Assembly (NCBI GenBank): GCA_012932865.1
Contig: SAXG01000111.1
Span: forward strand, 65,323 to 95,895
DNA length: 30,573 nt
Reading direction: 5' to 3'
Origin: Amylostereum areolatum
Lineage: Eukaryota > Basidiomycota > Agaricomycetes > Russulales > Stereaceae
Shown: one piece after another, positions 9,194-20,109 of the stretch
Layout of the letters: each line of letters opens with the position of its first letter
Position numbering within the stretch: the stretch's first letter is position 1
Notes under the pieces: model-generated
Databases searched by the model: none
Seen by the model: the letters and a program-made list of their open reading frames with translations, nothing else
What the model was told of the DNA's origin: nothing
Position numbers and translations under genes: made by a program

Positions 9194-12100
9194 TCACCTG
9201 TTGGTGGTATGTTTCAAGTCTACAACTGTTATGTGAGGACGTGGAATATCCTTAGCATGTGGACATACCGTGAAAATCCACTTGACAACTTGTAGGCTTT
9301 TCCCTTCCTTGGAAAATGGGGCACTGACGAAATGGGCCACAACGTCGGACACCCGTATTACGATGTCTTCTTGAAGAAGATCGTCGTAGTACAACCGTGC
9401 GTTGAACAGAGGGAAAAGCCTGTACGGATCCTGCGAGACCTCTTCTTCCGTCAGAGCCCGATACTGTTTCACTACCAAGAAATGCTCAGAGGTGCAACCT
9501 CCACGCCCGTCATTCCTGGTATGAGAGAAAATCCTTTGAACCTGTGCCGCCGACGGTTCGCTCCCTGGTATTTGGGTAAACATTATCAAAGAGTCACCAC
9601 CCGAAGATGTTATCGGCTCCCCATTTCGAGTGGTTTTCTCGAGATACGTGCCATCTGCTGGAATGTCGACAACATTCTCCATATCTGTGTCGTGCCGTGG
9701 GATGGTAGTTGCATTGGCGTCACCCACGCATGCGCAGAGCTGTGCGTGTATGTGTCTGGGGAGACGTACAGCTTCTTGTGCAGTCGTGTGCTCCTGCGTG
9801 TTTTCATATCCGTCGTACATCGATGTGCCGCGGAATTCGAAGCCAAAGAAACTTTCGAATAGACGAGAGAAATCCGGAACAAGGTTTTGAGCGCCGATCT
9901 TTGACATCAAGATACGAAAGTTTGTTGAGCGGCAGAACGTGTTGAAAAAGGTGAGCTCCAATTGTCCTGAGAATGGACGCGTTGAGCATCTCATACGACA
10001 ATTGCATGCAAAATCTCACCAAAATGCCCGTTGGTGTTGAACCGTTGTATTATACCATTGTAGCGTTCAAATGGGAAGGCCCACCAACCTCGAATAGGGC
10101 CAAACAGCTTGAGGAACTCGACCAGATGAAAGGTAAAATGATGATTGGGAGTAAGCACGTCTTCGCCGTAAAGTTCGACAAGGGTCCGACAGTAGAAATA
10201 ATAATGCTCTTGGATGATGAACCGAATATTCTCCGATGTCGAATGGCGTGCAGCATGTTCAATGGCTATAACCAATGCCATGAAATTGGCGAGAAGTTTA
10301 TATTCCATGGTGTCAGGGGGAAGACGGCCCCAGACTCGGATTAAGACAATGGGTAGAAGGACCAAGCCGATGGTACGCCATTCATCTGCTCCCACTCGTC
10401 CCTGGCCTGGTGCTCCTACTCTGGGAGGTCCACGAGTCATCCACGACGGAAGAACGGCTTGAGCTGTTGTGGCCCATAGATCCTTGAGCAGAGGGCCATC
10501 CAAAATTGCGTCCTTTCCTGTTGTTTTAGAGTGAAAGTCGACGACCGGGTATTCGTGCGGTTCCGGGACGTAAATCGGTACGTTGGGATTTCGGGATCTC
10601 TGCGGTCGATAAGCGACTCGTCCAGCCCGAAGAAAATCAACCCACCCAATCAAGCAAAGAATCCACAAGTTCGGTTTTGAAAGCCTTGTCCACTCCGGAT
10701 GCGACAGGCGTCCCGTTCCGGATTGCGACGCCACGGAGGTATCCGACTCGTATTTTGTTAAGGTCCGTTTTGTGTTTTCGTTGAAGAGCGTCGACAACAG
10801 TGTCCAGCGCCTTGCGTTGTTGTTCGGGATTGTGTGGTTCGTTACCCCTGTGCTTCTTCGTGGGTTGCTCCGATGCTCTGAAAGTTCCGTCCTGCTTGTT
10901 GTCTGCGGATATGTCGGTCTTGAATATCTCTTCGATATGTCTCTTTATATCTCCAAGAAACAGGTTGTGCATCGCATCGAGGACGGCAAACTTGGTTACG
11001 TCCCAATAGGGAAGGCGTAATAGCTCGGACCATCGGATTCCATGTGTATCGAAGATGTGTCCTTGAGCTGTTTCATTCGGCGCATCTCTCCATGCGAGGG
11101 CAGCCAGGATGTGGTCTGCCCAAGACCGCCTTGGCCACAGCCAGTAATTGAAGTTGGCTATGTCGCGCCTTTTCAATCGACAGAACGAGCAAAAATGCTG
11201 TCCGCTGTGGCCCATGAAACCCGCCGCCTTTCTCAACGCCGGAAGGTCACAAACAAGGGGAAGGAGGGCGGCACGGACAGTAACGCCTCCGGGATAGAGA
11301 GCGGTCCTGGTTAGGTGTATACCCGTCGACCATAGCTGCAACAAGTCGTCTACCAGTGGACGAAGGAAATGGTTGATCTCATGGAGATGAGGCTCGGAAG
11401 GTCCGGGTATGATGCCGACGAGAAATACATTCTCAATTCGGTACCGAATGGAGGGAGGTAGGTTTAAGCAGACCATGTAGATCGCTCCGACATCGACTCT
11501 TGCACTTGACGCTCGACCAAACGGGTTGAACCAGTCGATAAAAAGGCTGAAGGCCAGTCGGTGTTGCCCGAATGGGGCCGGGAAAAAAGGGGTTTTGCCG
11601 TCTGCATCGAGAAAGGACCTCACAGCTTCTGCATCCCATATGTCTCTATCGACGTGAGGTCCAGGACCCGGGCGGGAGTGAGGACCACGAATCAGACAAG
11701 CTTCTATGTCTGGCCGAGAAAGAAATCGCCCAAGCCAGGAAACCATCGACTGATAGGCGTATCTTCTGATTGGGGTTCTTCCGCCGCCATTCAAGGTCGC
11801 TACAAGTACCCTGCCATTACACGGGGAGCTACCTTGGGTCTGCTTCATGTTGCAAAATTCGGGATACTGTGGGTTATCCTTACTCTGTGGGGCATAACAG
11901 GCGCAGCATTTATTGCATGATGCATAATGAACGGCATCGGCTTCGAGATTGAGGGAGCTGAAGAGTGACCGAACATCTACAGGCCAGCTATTCTCGATCC
12001 CATGGATGGATGCGGAAGCCTGGAAAACACCCAAGGCCGTCACGGTTGCAATCGTGGCCACAACAATCATCTTCAATGCTCGTAACAGGAAGTTGGCGCT

Positions 12101-13428
12101 GTCCCGAGGAAGACCGCGGAGGAGGACTAGGGAGAGGGCAACAAGGATGCATAGCACAACAGGGATGGAGACTCCGCTCATTCCATTAGAAAAATGAGAC
12201 GCTGTCGGTGACAGGTAGTGAGCGAGAGAATAGACGTAAAGTATACATATAACATACAAGTATCCACGCGGATAGGGACCTTGCCCTTGGGATTTTGTTG
12301 AATGTAGAGATGTATCCTGCGCCCGAGCCACTGTTGGCGAGCCACATCATCGAGCTCCTCAAGGCGAAGGATAAGATCTTGCTGCAGGGTGTCCTTCAGA
12401 AACCGGACATCTTCTCCGTGCGGCTCAGGACTCCTTTGAACCAGATGCAGAAGGCTGGATATCCGTTCCCGAGCGTTGAGGTAGCGGGAATTATCGACAC
12501 CACCTTTATGCCGCAAAGGAAACGGGCGAGGGTATTCTTCGTTTGGCGACGTGGGATCACGAGAGAATACGAGGCAGGGATGGCGCCAATTCTTTTTTTC
12601 GTCACGGAAGGTATGGAGGAACTCTTCCAGTTCCGTAGCAAGTTCCTCGTCGCCCTCAGACATCGGACTATCAGGGGCCTCTGCTCCTAAAGGCTACATT
12701 GAGTTTGTGGACTCGGACAGGACGATGAACTATGATGACGTACCGAGCAAACCTTCAACCTCATCGTCATCAACATAGCTCGCCGCAGAACCGGCGATTG
12801 AACGGGCCTCGTCTAATTCGTCAGACATCACAACATCGGGAGCTGGGGTATGATGTTTGTCATTGTCATCAGCGAGATTGACTTGGAACCGAAAAGTAAA
12901 CACCTTCATGGACCAAGCAAAAGGCACGATTGAATCCGTCTGTGCCAAAATCAGTGCCAAGTGTACGGAGATAAATATTGAATCACGCTACCGCTGAGAG
13001 CAGAATGTTCACCTCCGAAGACATATCCTTCAAAGCACGGTCGTTGGTAGAGCAAGACAAGTAAGGCTGCAAATTAAAGTACCAATATTGATGCCATCGG
13101 CCGCACTGGAACTGGAGCCTTCTAAAGCTCGGGTATCATGCCGCTCTGTGAGGATACAGTCAAAGATCGGCATTTCAGCGATGCGGCGGCAGCGTTGGGA
13201 ATACTTACCAGATGATGTGGAAACCAGAGATGTTGAGGCGACTTCTCGAATCAGGTCCTCTTCTGTCTCGTGCGCTTTGCGTAAAGCCTCGTCTCTCTGG
13301 TGTCGAACGTACTTCTTGCGAGGCATTTGAACACCCGGTAGGGTTTGCCCTGTATGAACATCAAAGGACGTATGTTCAAAACAGCGGTGGGCACGACAGT
13401 AACATCGTTTGAAATCGGAGTGAAACAT
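9194..13428 (-). CDS. Plavaka-type (CACTA/En-Spm-like) DDE transposase, apparently intact
   Basis: A multi-exon gene read leftwards from ATG at 13428. Supported later exons: 12842-12744, 12686-12258, 12201-10646, 10599-10020 and 9966-9194, all joined by GT-AG introns of 46-57 nt that keep frame. One or two small exons lie between about 13040 and 12905. The N-terminus has a CYCRAHRC Cys/His cluster. The middle has two hydrophobic segments (about 12190-12080), then CNKCCACY, SLFIDWFNPFG (Asp codon 11536-11534), VCDLPALRKAAGFMG (Asp codon 11248-11246) and LDAMHNLFLGD. The C-terminal DUF4218 part has FHLVEFLKLFGP and WWAFPFERYNGIIQR (Glu codon 10068-10066). These are hallmarks of Plavaka cut-and-paste transposases, with an RNase-H-fold catalytic core. 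No frameshift or nonsense codon was needed in the main exons. The exact C-terminus is uncertain because a GTATGT donor at about 9262 could shorten it slightly. Confidence 0.85.
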
Positions 13429-13770
13429 GGGAAAGGTGGGAAGTCAAGCTCAGTAGTCAGGCCTCAGGCCTCGAGCTTCAAGCTCCAAGCTTCAAGGTGC
13501 AATGGTCGAGAAAACGAGATGAGAACAAATTTTCATGCATGATCAGTCAGTGCCCAGTCGGCCGATTGCGCCCGACAATCGCGACGGCCTGCGCTACATA
13601 CTTCCATTTATGTAATACTAGCCAGTCGGTCGCCGCGAGACCGGTCACTCCACCAGGACCAGGAAAGTGACATGGATTCTCCATTTCATTGAGGGGAGCT
13701 TACTCATGCATGCAATGCTGTGTGCCAGTGCTAGTATGACATATTACTCATCCATGCTATCCCTGTCGAG
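13429..13770. other. 5' flank of the transposase gene
   Basis: This should hold the promoter and element end of the Plavaka transposon. There are short local duplications (GCCTCAGGCCTCGAGCTTCAAGCT area at 13460-13495) but no clear terminal inverted repeat or TATA box. Confidence 0.35.
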
Positions 13771-13898
13771 TCGAGCGCGTACTGTGTCGAGCGCGTACTG
13801 TGTCGAGCGCGTACTGTGTCGAGCGCGTACTGTGTCGAGCGCGTACTGTGTCGAGCGCGTACTGTGTCGAGCGCGTACTGTGTCGAGCGCGTACTCTG
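13771..13898 (+). repeat. 16-bp minisatellite, 8 tandem units
   Basis: The unit TCGAGCGCGTACTGTG is repeated eight times without interruption. The first seven units are identical and the last has CTCTG for CTGTG. A partial unit (GTCGAG) precedes it at 13765. Each unit holds CGCG and GTAC palindromes. Because 16 is not a multiple of 3, the reading frame cycles through all phases, and the apparent open frame across it is not a gene. It lies upstream of the transposase N-terminus. Confidence 0.97.
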
Positions 13899-14317
13899 TG
13901 CAATTTTTGTGTATGAACTGAGTTATTATATTGTGTTTTTGTGTATTATTGTGTGCTGTGGTAGAGGTGGGAACAGCATTCTAGCAAGTGCCGAAGAAAC
14001 CCCTTTCACTAATTAGAACCGGAAGGTACTTGGTCGTTGTGTTGCAATTCTTCAATATTCAATGCGGAAAGTAATTCTCACGGGGTAGCGAAAACTGCGG
14101 AGACGCCTTTTTAGACGCCTGCTTGGTCAGAACGGTTTTTGAGTCTCGCCAGGTTAAGGGGAGCAAGCTCCCCAATGAACGACTGGGACCATGATTTATA
14201 CATTATAGTCGACTCGTGCGCTCAGTTGCTTATATCTCAACAGTATAACATGAAAACAGGCTGTGGTGTTCCGTAGTATAGACGTACTTCATCTGCATAA
14301 ATAGCTGATAACAAAAA
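13899..14317. other. AT-rich intergenic stretch
   Basis: No gene is seen. It contains a T/G-rich run (13900-13960), a 9-bp direct repeat (AGACGCCTT/AGACGCCTG at 14101 and 14113) and the hairpin listed at 14158. It separates the transposon from the RING gene and may contain the RING gene's 3' end and the transposon edge. Confidence 0.4.
14158..14173. repeat. perfect short hairpin GGGGAGC-AA-GCTCCCC
   Basis: Two 7-base arms pair perfectly around a 2-nt centre. A GC-rich hairpin near an element end recalls Helitron 3' ends, but no CTRR tetranucleotide follows at the right distance, so only the structure is reported. Confidence 0.7.
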
Positions 14318-15158
14318 TCATAGGAAATACATACTCAATTCTTCCCGACCACGAGACCAGTCGTTACCGTGATCGAGAGGAATGGGTGGACATTGAAACC
14401 GTCTCTTGCACACGGTACAGATGTAATGGTGAGATGGACCCAACAAAGCCAGTACCGTCTCGAGGTAGTCAGGGGTCATGCCTTCTGTGCCGACACCTCG
14501 CAGTGACATGGGGATGTAGAAATCGAGACATATTCGTGCCTTCAGCTGGTATTGAAGTAAACGCAGAACGCAGCCTACACAGTAGATGTGGTGGCAGGGA
14601 TAAATCCTGAAGAGGACAGGACGGTCATTAATGATCGGAGGGGGAAAAGAAAAGCACAACTCACATGAAAAGCCCAGCAGCGTCTTCGTAGCTTTGGTGA
14701 CAGGCTCCGCAAGAGATCGAAAATTTGTGCGCCTGTATGCAGACAGATAAGGTCAAACCGCTATACGCAAGGTTAATGTTAGCCTGATCCACCTCTGTGT
14801 CCACGTTCGTGCAGGACCCTGCCAAGTCGTCGATACGAGATGCCTTTTGCTCGCGCTGTACATGCAGCATTTCTTCATGAACTGCCCGCGCTCTCGCATT
14901 CTACAGTGAGACAAGAGGGGTTTGAAACCGTGCATAAGACGGCATGGGCTGACGATCACGAACCTCTAATACAAGAGCCAGAGGGGTCTGTAAGCTGTTG
15001 CATGCCACGGCTGTCGAAGTTGTCTGGGTCACAGTACCCGCTGCGATGGTGGGAAGAGTGATGGTGACTGGAATATCAATGCACTGGGGAGAGATCGCGA
15101 TGGAGGTCGAAAAAGCGTCGGTAACGAACTCGACAAGGCGGGTGAGTTCCGAAGACAT
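14318..15158 (-). CDS. RING-finger protein, 239 aa, three exons
   Basis: Exons 15158-14964, 14900-14665 and 14606-14318 are joined by introns GTTCGT...TAG (63 nt) and GTGAGT...CAG (58 nt), giving an uninterrupted 239-residue frame from ATG to TGA. Residues 1-65 are Thr/Ile-rich without a signal peptide. Residues 66-90 (NARARAVHEEMLHVQREQK) look helical or coiled-coil. The C-terminal half holds a C3HC4-type RING: C129, C132, C148, H150, C153, C156, C207 and C210, with an unusually long stretch of about 50 residues between the sixth and seventh ligands. RING domains normally recruit E2 enzymes for ubiquitin transfer; that activity is inferred, not shown. It is divergently arranged with the WD40 gene across 413 bp. 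Similar short RING proteins are common in Agaricomycetes. Confidence 0.75.
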
Positions 15159-15571
15159 GGTGGGTAGAGTACGTTGTGGGCTTGCGGACGCTCGTATTTG
15201 TTGGCAGATCCAGTCGTTTTCTCCGGTATTTGCATGATTCACAACAATGAGTTCGGCTGCAACTGAAGTACTGAAGTCTTCATTGTTATGGGGTTCTCGT
15301 CTTCGAAGTGACGTCAGGCCTTGGGCGCTGCCGACGCGCATGTGACGCATCAGTCAACGAAGCAATTACCGATAGACTCAAATTACTGATAGTCAACAAT
15401 CAATGGGCGATGGTCATATGGCTGATCTTACAGTACGGACCGGTTGCGGAAAGCTCAATCAATTGGCGCACAATGCGGGTTGAGCGCTGAGCGCCGAGCG
15501 CGGCAGTTAAGGCCGTTAAGGACCTGCACTGCTCAACGTTACGCGTCATCCCTCCGCCTCAACGCCCGATC
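15159..15571. promoter_or_regulatory. shared intergenic region of divergent RING and WD40 genes
   Basis: These 413 bp lie between two start codons pointing away from each other, so both promoters must be here. No clear TATA box was seen. A GC-rich block with repeated GAGCGC near 15480-15500 (TTGAGCGCTGAGCGCCGAGC) sits about 80 bp upstream of the WD40 start. Confidence 0.45.
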
Positions 15572-16991
15572 ATGAACCAACTTCCCACTTACGCTCGCCA
15601 CATCAAAATCGACAGTCCTCATACTGGGAAGGTGAACTGTCTGTCGATTTCACCCACTGCATCGTATATCGCTAGTGGAGGCGAGGACGGACTAGTCATC
15701 GTCTGGGATTTTCTGTCGGGAAAGGAACTTCGCAGACATGATATTGGCAAGCCGGTGATCTCTATGACGTGGACCCCATGGAGTATCTACAGCCTCTTCG
15801 TGGGTTGTGCCAAAGGTATTTGCCAGTTCTACGAGAATGCTGTCGAGGTAAGCCCTATCTTTTCAGCACGGAGAAGGACTGATTATAGGACAGGATGACG
15901 GTGGTTCTTCCGTGACTACTGGCGCCATGGGCCCGATTTTTTGTCTCGACGCCGATCATTCAAAGTCATCCAAAGATTCCAAAAACTTGGCCCTCGGCGC
16001 TGGCCCCGAAGTTCATCTCGCTGGGATGGTGCGAGGAGGCCGTAAATATCTGTCTTTTTGTGGGCCTTTGGTTCTGGATATTGACGCAGCAAGTCAGATC
16101 GATATTCGAGCTATTCTATCCTCCCGAAACCTCGCCCTTTGACTAAAGTGCCAGCTCACGCCGATATTCGAGTTAGGCCGGTGTCCCTGCACCTGCGATG
16201 TCGTAGCAACCGCCTCATCGTCAGCTACCTGAACCATGGCATCTTGTGCGTAGAGTCCGTATCTCTTACGTCGTCGGGGGATTGAAGCATTTCACAGGTG
16301 TTGGAATATAAAGGAGTTAACAATGGCATGGCGTATCGAGCCCCCTGTCATGGGCGATCATGTGTACGTGCCCTGACAGTCTTCCAAAATTTCACAAGTG
16401 TGCTGATTTTCATGCTCACGCTTATCTCAAAAGCGTGCACTCTTCCATATCCGAGGATGGTCGATTTCTTCTTGCCGCGATGATCAATTCAACCGTGGAC
16501 GCGTATGACATTGCTCGCCGTGAAATTGTCCAAACGTATCCCTACTCCGCCACGCTAGGCTCGGACCGCTTAGCACCAAAGACTGCATTTCTCCTCAAGG
16601 GTAAAGCAGTAGCATGCGGCTCCGGTCGAGGTAGCGTCTACCTCCGTGATAGGCAAACCGGACACTTACTGCAAGAGCTTCCTCATGACGGTGAGTTTAC
16701 TCCGACTCCCGAGTTTGTGTAAGCTAAGCTTCCCGTATTTGAGCCGAAACTATTCTAGAAGTTTGTGTAAGTCTACAACTCGTCACTGCACACTTCGTTT
16801 GACTTTATCTGCAGGCCCGTCAAACGCAAGATAGCGGCTATCTGGCGACGGCATCCCGAAACGAGGTTGGGAACCAGAGACTTATGATCTGGAAAGCGGA
16901 GCTGGGCAAGTTCATTCTATCCATTCCTCGGTTATCTCCTGACGAGACCCTTAAGATTACAACTTTCGAACCTCGACAATGGAAGCGTTAA
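15572..16991 (+). CDS. WD40-repeat protein, 370 aa, seven exons
   Basis: Exons 15572-15847, 15894-16041, 16098-16245, 16298-16361, 16399-16690, 16759-16766 and 16815-16991 join in frame with GT-AG introns to give 370 residues. Repeat signatures are visible: GKVNCLSISPTASYIASGG then DGLVIVWDFLSGKEL (first blade), KPVISMTWTPW (second), RLIVSYLNHGILCWNIK (middle), SISEDGRFLLAAMINSTV then AYDI, and GYLATASRNE then QRLMIWKAELGK near the end. Such beta-propellers are protein-binding scaffolds; no specific partner can be inferred. This matches a WD40 group that is multi-copy in Agaricomycetes, ending FEPRQWKR or similar and often followed by a membrane segment. The exon at 16759-16766 is only 8 nt, and the 16362-16398 intron (GTGTAC, 37 nt) is the weakest joint. 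Confidence 0.78.
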
Positions 16992-17049
16992 AAGACAACT
17001 ATGTTTGTGCTTCCAAATCGCTCAAATAACGTAGGGGTAGCTGATATAG

Positions 17050-17521
17050 TGCGTAAAGATCATTTATGTCCAAGACAAGCATGCGAGGATTGCTGCCTTC
17101 GTCCAAATTCACAAGACGGGTTTTCTCGCTGTCCTCGGCCTCATTGTTCTGGCTGTCGGTACCCTCCTGGGACTGCACAAACCATTTGTGCCGTGGCTGG
17201 TTGGTACCTATAGCCCTTGTCACCATGCATGGCTGACTGTTTTCGTAGGAAATTGTTCATATCGCCGTGGTGTGTAATATTACTAGAGGAACAGCTTTGC
17301 TTTTGCTGATAGCTTCTTGACAGGTCTCATTCAGCGCGTCCATTGGCCGCTACATTTCTACCGGAATCTCGGCAATGAACGTTGCGCGAGTGATGGCGGC
17401 GCAGAGTGCCAAGCAGTATCTTCGAACCTATTTGCGACAGTTCTTGGATGAGCAAGTTCAAGTTGTTATATATGATGCAGGGGCTCAGAGTGGCGGTAGT
17501 GTGCAGGAAGTAGGATTGTAG
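17050..17521 (+). CDS. possible transmembrane tail or separate small membrane protein
   Basis: An open frame from 17050 reads KIIYVQDKHARIAAFVQIHK, followed by a strongly hydrophobic segment (FLAVLGLIVLAVGTLLGL, about 17113-17166). A donor GTACCT at about 17203 and an acceptor at about 17247 lead to EIVHIAV, then a second intron (GTGTGT...CAG, ending about 17324) leads to SFSASIGRYISTGISAMN and a helical stretch ending at TAG 17519-17521. The piece fits the membrane-anchored C-terminus seen in some relatives of the upstream WD40 protein. However, no in-frame splice connecting it to QWKR (16991) was found, so it may be a separated tail or an independent gene. Start codon unknown. Confidence 0.45.
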
Positions 17522-18344
17522 TCGATGTCGTATCACGACATGGATAACTGAAACGAGGACGTCGGCGTGGGTGGTCGTTGATAGGTTTCCAGACTAGCAT
17601 TTAGCGGCAGATGCAGTGCGCGGCAAATACGATTTTGAATAGCATATACACTGGCCAGTATCCGACGTCCTCCTTCCCTTGTAGCCCAACGACACACCTT
17701 TGTCACCTGTCCCTATCGGCGCGAGTCAGATTCTTGGAACAGTGGCGGAACAGAAGGGTGTACATATTTCCATCTTCGCCAAGTTCCGCCCTTCACAAGT
17801 TCTGCAAACAGAGAATGTAAAGACCAGCCTCTGGTGAAAATTTCCTACTATAGAGCTTGACGAAAATGAACCTGCAACTAGATGAGAATGTATAGAACTC
17901 CTTGCTGAGCGCGTGAAATCCGGCTGCTGCCTCGTCACACGATTTGGTGCAGCGCGCTCATCTCTCCGGCTCCACTCGCCGCGCGAATCCATCTAAGATT
18001 CTAACCGCGCGCAGGTATGATCTAGCCGGGACCCTCTCTTGGAAGGGCCACGAGCTCACCTCGTATCTGGGATCAACCTGTTGGGCACGACTATCTCGCA
18101 GAACAGCACGAGGAGCAAGCCCCAAGTTCTTGATGGAGCCCGTGAAATATTCCGGCACTTCAACGTTCAACATCGAGCGCGTGAAGCTCTTGACAGTCTT
18201 GCTCTATGACACAACCCGCGTCAGAGCGTTGAAGAAAGAAAAAGCCAAAAATGAGTTAGACTTCTTCAAAAAGTGCTTAGGTTCTCGGAACGACAAACAA
18301 AGATGAGCACCCCCATCCTCGTGAAGTGTCGTGCTTCACTGGTC
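17522..18344. other. stretch without an assignable gene
   Basis: Several open stretches exist. The most protein-like is plus-strand 18150-18306 (FNIERVKLLTVLLYD, then a Lys/Glu-rich end), but an equally plausible alternative frame overlaps it. No family, repeat or RNA was recognised. Confidence 0.3.
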
Positions 18345-18905
18345 CTATAAACGAAACATGAAGAGGTCAGCCTCCCGCGAATGTTCCCTGGAGGCTGAAG
18401 AAGACGTACCTAGAGATCGAACGGAAATGGGTGAAATGCCTCGCTGACCGTGGTGTCCCTCGGGCCACCCCGCTTGCCGGAACACTTGCGCTGCTGATAT
18501 ATTTGGAGCCATCAAGGCCGGGCGACAAACCGTTCTCGCGCTCGACAAGGGCGCCGAAGAGGAGCCCGCCTTGGAATATGATCTCCGCCTCCTGCCGCCG
18601 AGAAAGATATAGATGTGCTCCATGAGGACCGTGGGCACAGCGAGCGCGCGACACGATCCACTGTGGGTGCCGCACTTCAGAGCTGTGAGGCCCCAGGAGA
18701 ATAGGTCCTTCAAGACCTTGAGCGCGACGTGGTGTTGCGGGTCAAAGTTTTGTAAAGCTAGAAATGTGAGTTGTGGGTACTGTGCCGTGTGAGGAGAAAA
18801 GCTTGAATAGATACATGCCATAACATCCACCACGACCTTTTGAGATGAGCAATCACTGGCGGCGGAAGGCTGTGAAGACGGAACGCGTGTCAGGCCATTT
18901 GACAC
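18345..18905 (-). CDS. hypothetical protein, doubtful
   Basis: A 186-codon frame from 18905 has a coherent stretch (VVVDVMACIYSSF, LTFLALQNFDPQHHVALKVL, LKDLFSWGLTAL) and then loses quality. From about 18620 downwards, another frame (FQGGLLFGALVERENGL) looks better, which would suggest an intron or a frameshift. No domain is recognised. There is no nearby gene in the same orientation except the equally uncertain pieces at 19.0-20.1 kb. Confidence 0.25.
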   Translation of the reverse strand: MSNGLTRVPSSQPSAASDCSSQKVVVDVMACIYSSFSPHTAQYPQLTFLALQNFDPQHHVALKVLKDLFSWGLTALKCGTHSGSCRALAVPTVLMEHIYIFLGGRRRRSYSKAGSSSAPLSSARTVCRPALMAPNISAAQVFRQAGWPEGHHGQRGISPISVRSLGTSSSASREHSREADLFMFRL

Positions 18906-19542
18906 GAGATTAGAAACCGGAACGACTTCTGCATGGGCGAAAAAAAGCGTTACTTAACGTTCACAACTGAGCCAAATGAACGACAATGCTCACGGTCTCA
19001 TCCCAATGGTCAGGGTCTTGAATGGGAGCACAGCAGTCGGGCGCAGGATGGCGGCAGCGCACGCCTCATTACCCCCTGCATGGCGGGAGAGGCTGTTGAA
19101 GAGAGTTCTACGAGGCTAGGAGTACGTTTTCGGAAGCCCTCAATGGTATTCTCAAGGAGGTGAAGAGGATTAGTACACACACTGACTTCGCAGTGGGCTT
19201 GGGGCGAGACGCAAGTCTCCTCGAGTGGAAGGAGGAGCTGACCCCAGACTTGGGTCGCGATGACGGCATACTGCGACGCCCTTGTCAACAGTGAGGCCGG
19301 TGAGGGCGCAGGACTGGGTAGGTCGACAGAGAATGGGAATTGCGCGAGGCGAGCGCACCGGTGACTCCGCGGGTGCGTTCCTTCTCGGCGGCACGTTGGC
19401 GGATGGATGGCTACTTAGGAGGCTGGGAGCTCTTCGATGCTCCTGAAAACGATGGGGAAGGGAAATGAACGAAGGAAAGAAAAGGTGAGGGCAGGGTCAA
19501 AGGTTAACGATAGCAGTGGAGGCACACTTGTCCCATTCCTCA
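18906..19542. other. stretch with weak minus-strand coding texture only
   Basis: A minus-strand segment around 19288-19010 (SQYAVIATQVWGQLLLPLEE, then LHLLENTIEGFRKRTPSLVEL) looks protein-like and could be an exon of a gene running from 20.1 kb to 18.3 kb. No supported splice chain or family could be established. Confidence 0.25.
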
Positions 19543-20109
19543 TCAAGTTTGTCGCTCATGTTCGTTGAGACCTTCCCAAATTCGCACCTGGACTTGTCGT
19601 TGTCGATGTCGAACGACGAGGTCCTGGAGGTACAGCCGCGAACGGAGGTTCTCGAGGCATTGCTCTTGTTCGAGGCATGCGGCGACCTTGCCGTCGAGCA
19701 GGTGGGAAGGCAAGAGCGAGCTGGGGATGGTCTCGACCGAGTTCGCCATCTGGTCCAGCCGATCCGAATACGTCCTCAGGCCTCAATGCGCGCTCGCTGT
19801 CAACAAGGATAACGAGAGTACCGTACTCCACATTGCCGTCCTCGGCAGCGCAATACGGGCCATTATGATAGCTCGCGATCTTCCAGACTAGATACCGAAT
19901 TACGGCGAAGGAATCGGCGTAGAAATCTCCGGTTTCGCGAGAACGACCACGGGCCCGTCGATGGTGTCGATCTTGTAGTGGATGCTCAGGATAAGTGAAC
20001 ATAGTGCACGCGGGTTTATTCTCGAAGTTATGGTTATGTACGGAATCGACCGGTTCACCCCGCTGAAGAGGCGGCCTACGGGTTTTCGTGGCACGGGAAC
20101 ACATCGCAC
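19543..20109 (-). pseudogene. unrecognised coding-like pieces, frame-broken
   Basis: Minus-strand blocks in different frames read ALCSLILSIHYKIDTIDG and VVVLAKPEISTPIPSP (about 20010-19900), DSFAVIRYLVWKIASYHNGP (about 19910-19850) and, after another shift, RLDQMANSVETIPSSLLPSH then a coiled-coil-like VAACLEQEQCLENLRSRLYL (about 19755-19640). The mixed frames may reflect unrecognised introns or a decayed gene. Its upstream end lies 250 bp from repeat copy C, which may have interrupted it. I do not recognise the family. Confidence 0.3.

Noticed and set aside
13771..13898. CRISPR-like array
   Set aside because: Units are directly abutting with no spacers, in a eukaryotic sequence.
13667..14016. 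Open frames across the 16-bp minisatellite
   Set aside because: The repeat unit is not a multiple of three and gives the same cyclic peptide in every frame; no flanking coding texture.
14158..14200. Helitron 3' end suggested by the GC-rich hairpin
   Set aside because: No CTRR end follows and no Rep/helicase of Helitron type is in the window; the helicase relic at 2.6-4.9 kb is RecQ-like and lacks a Rep domain.
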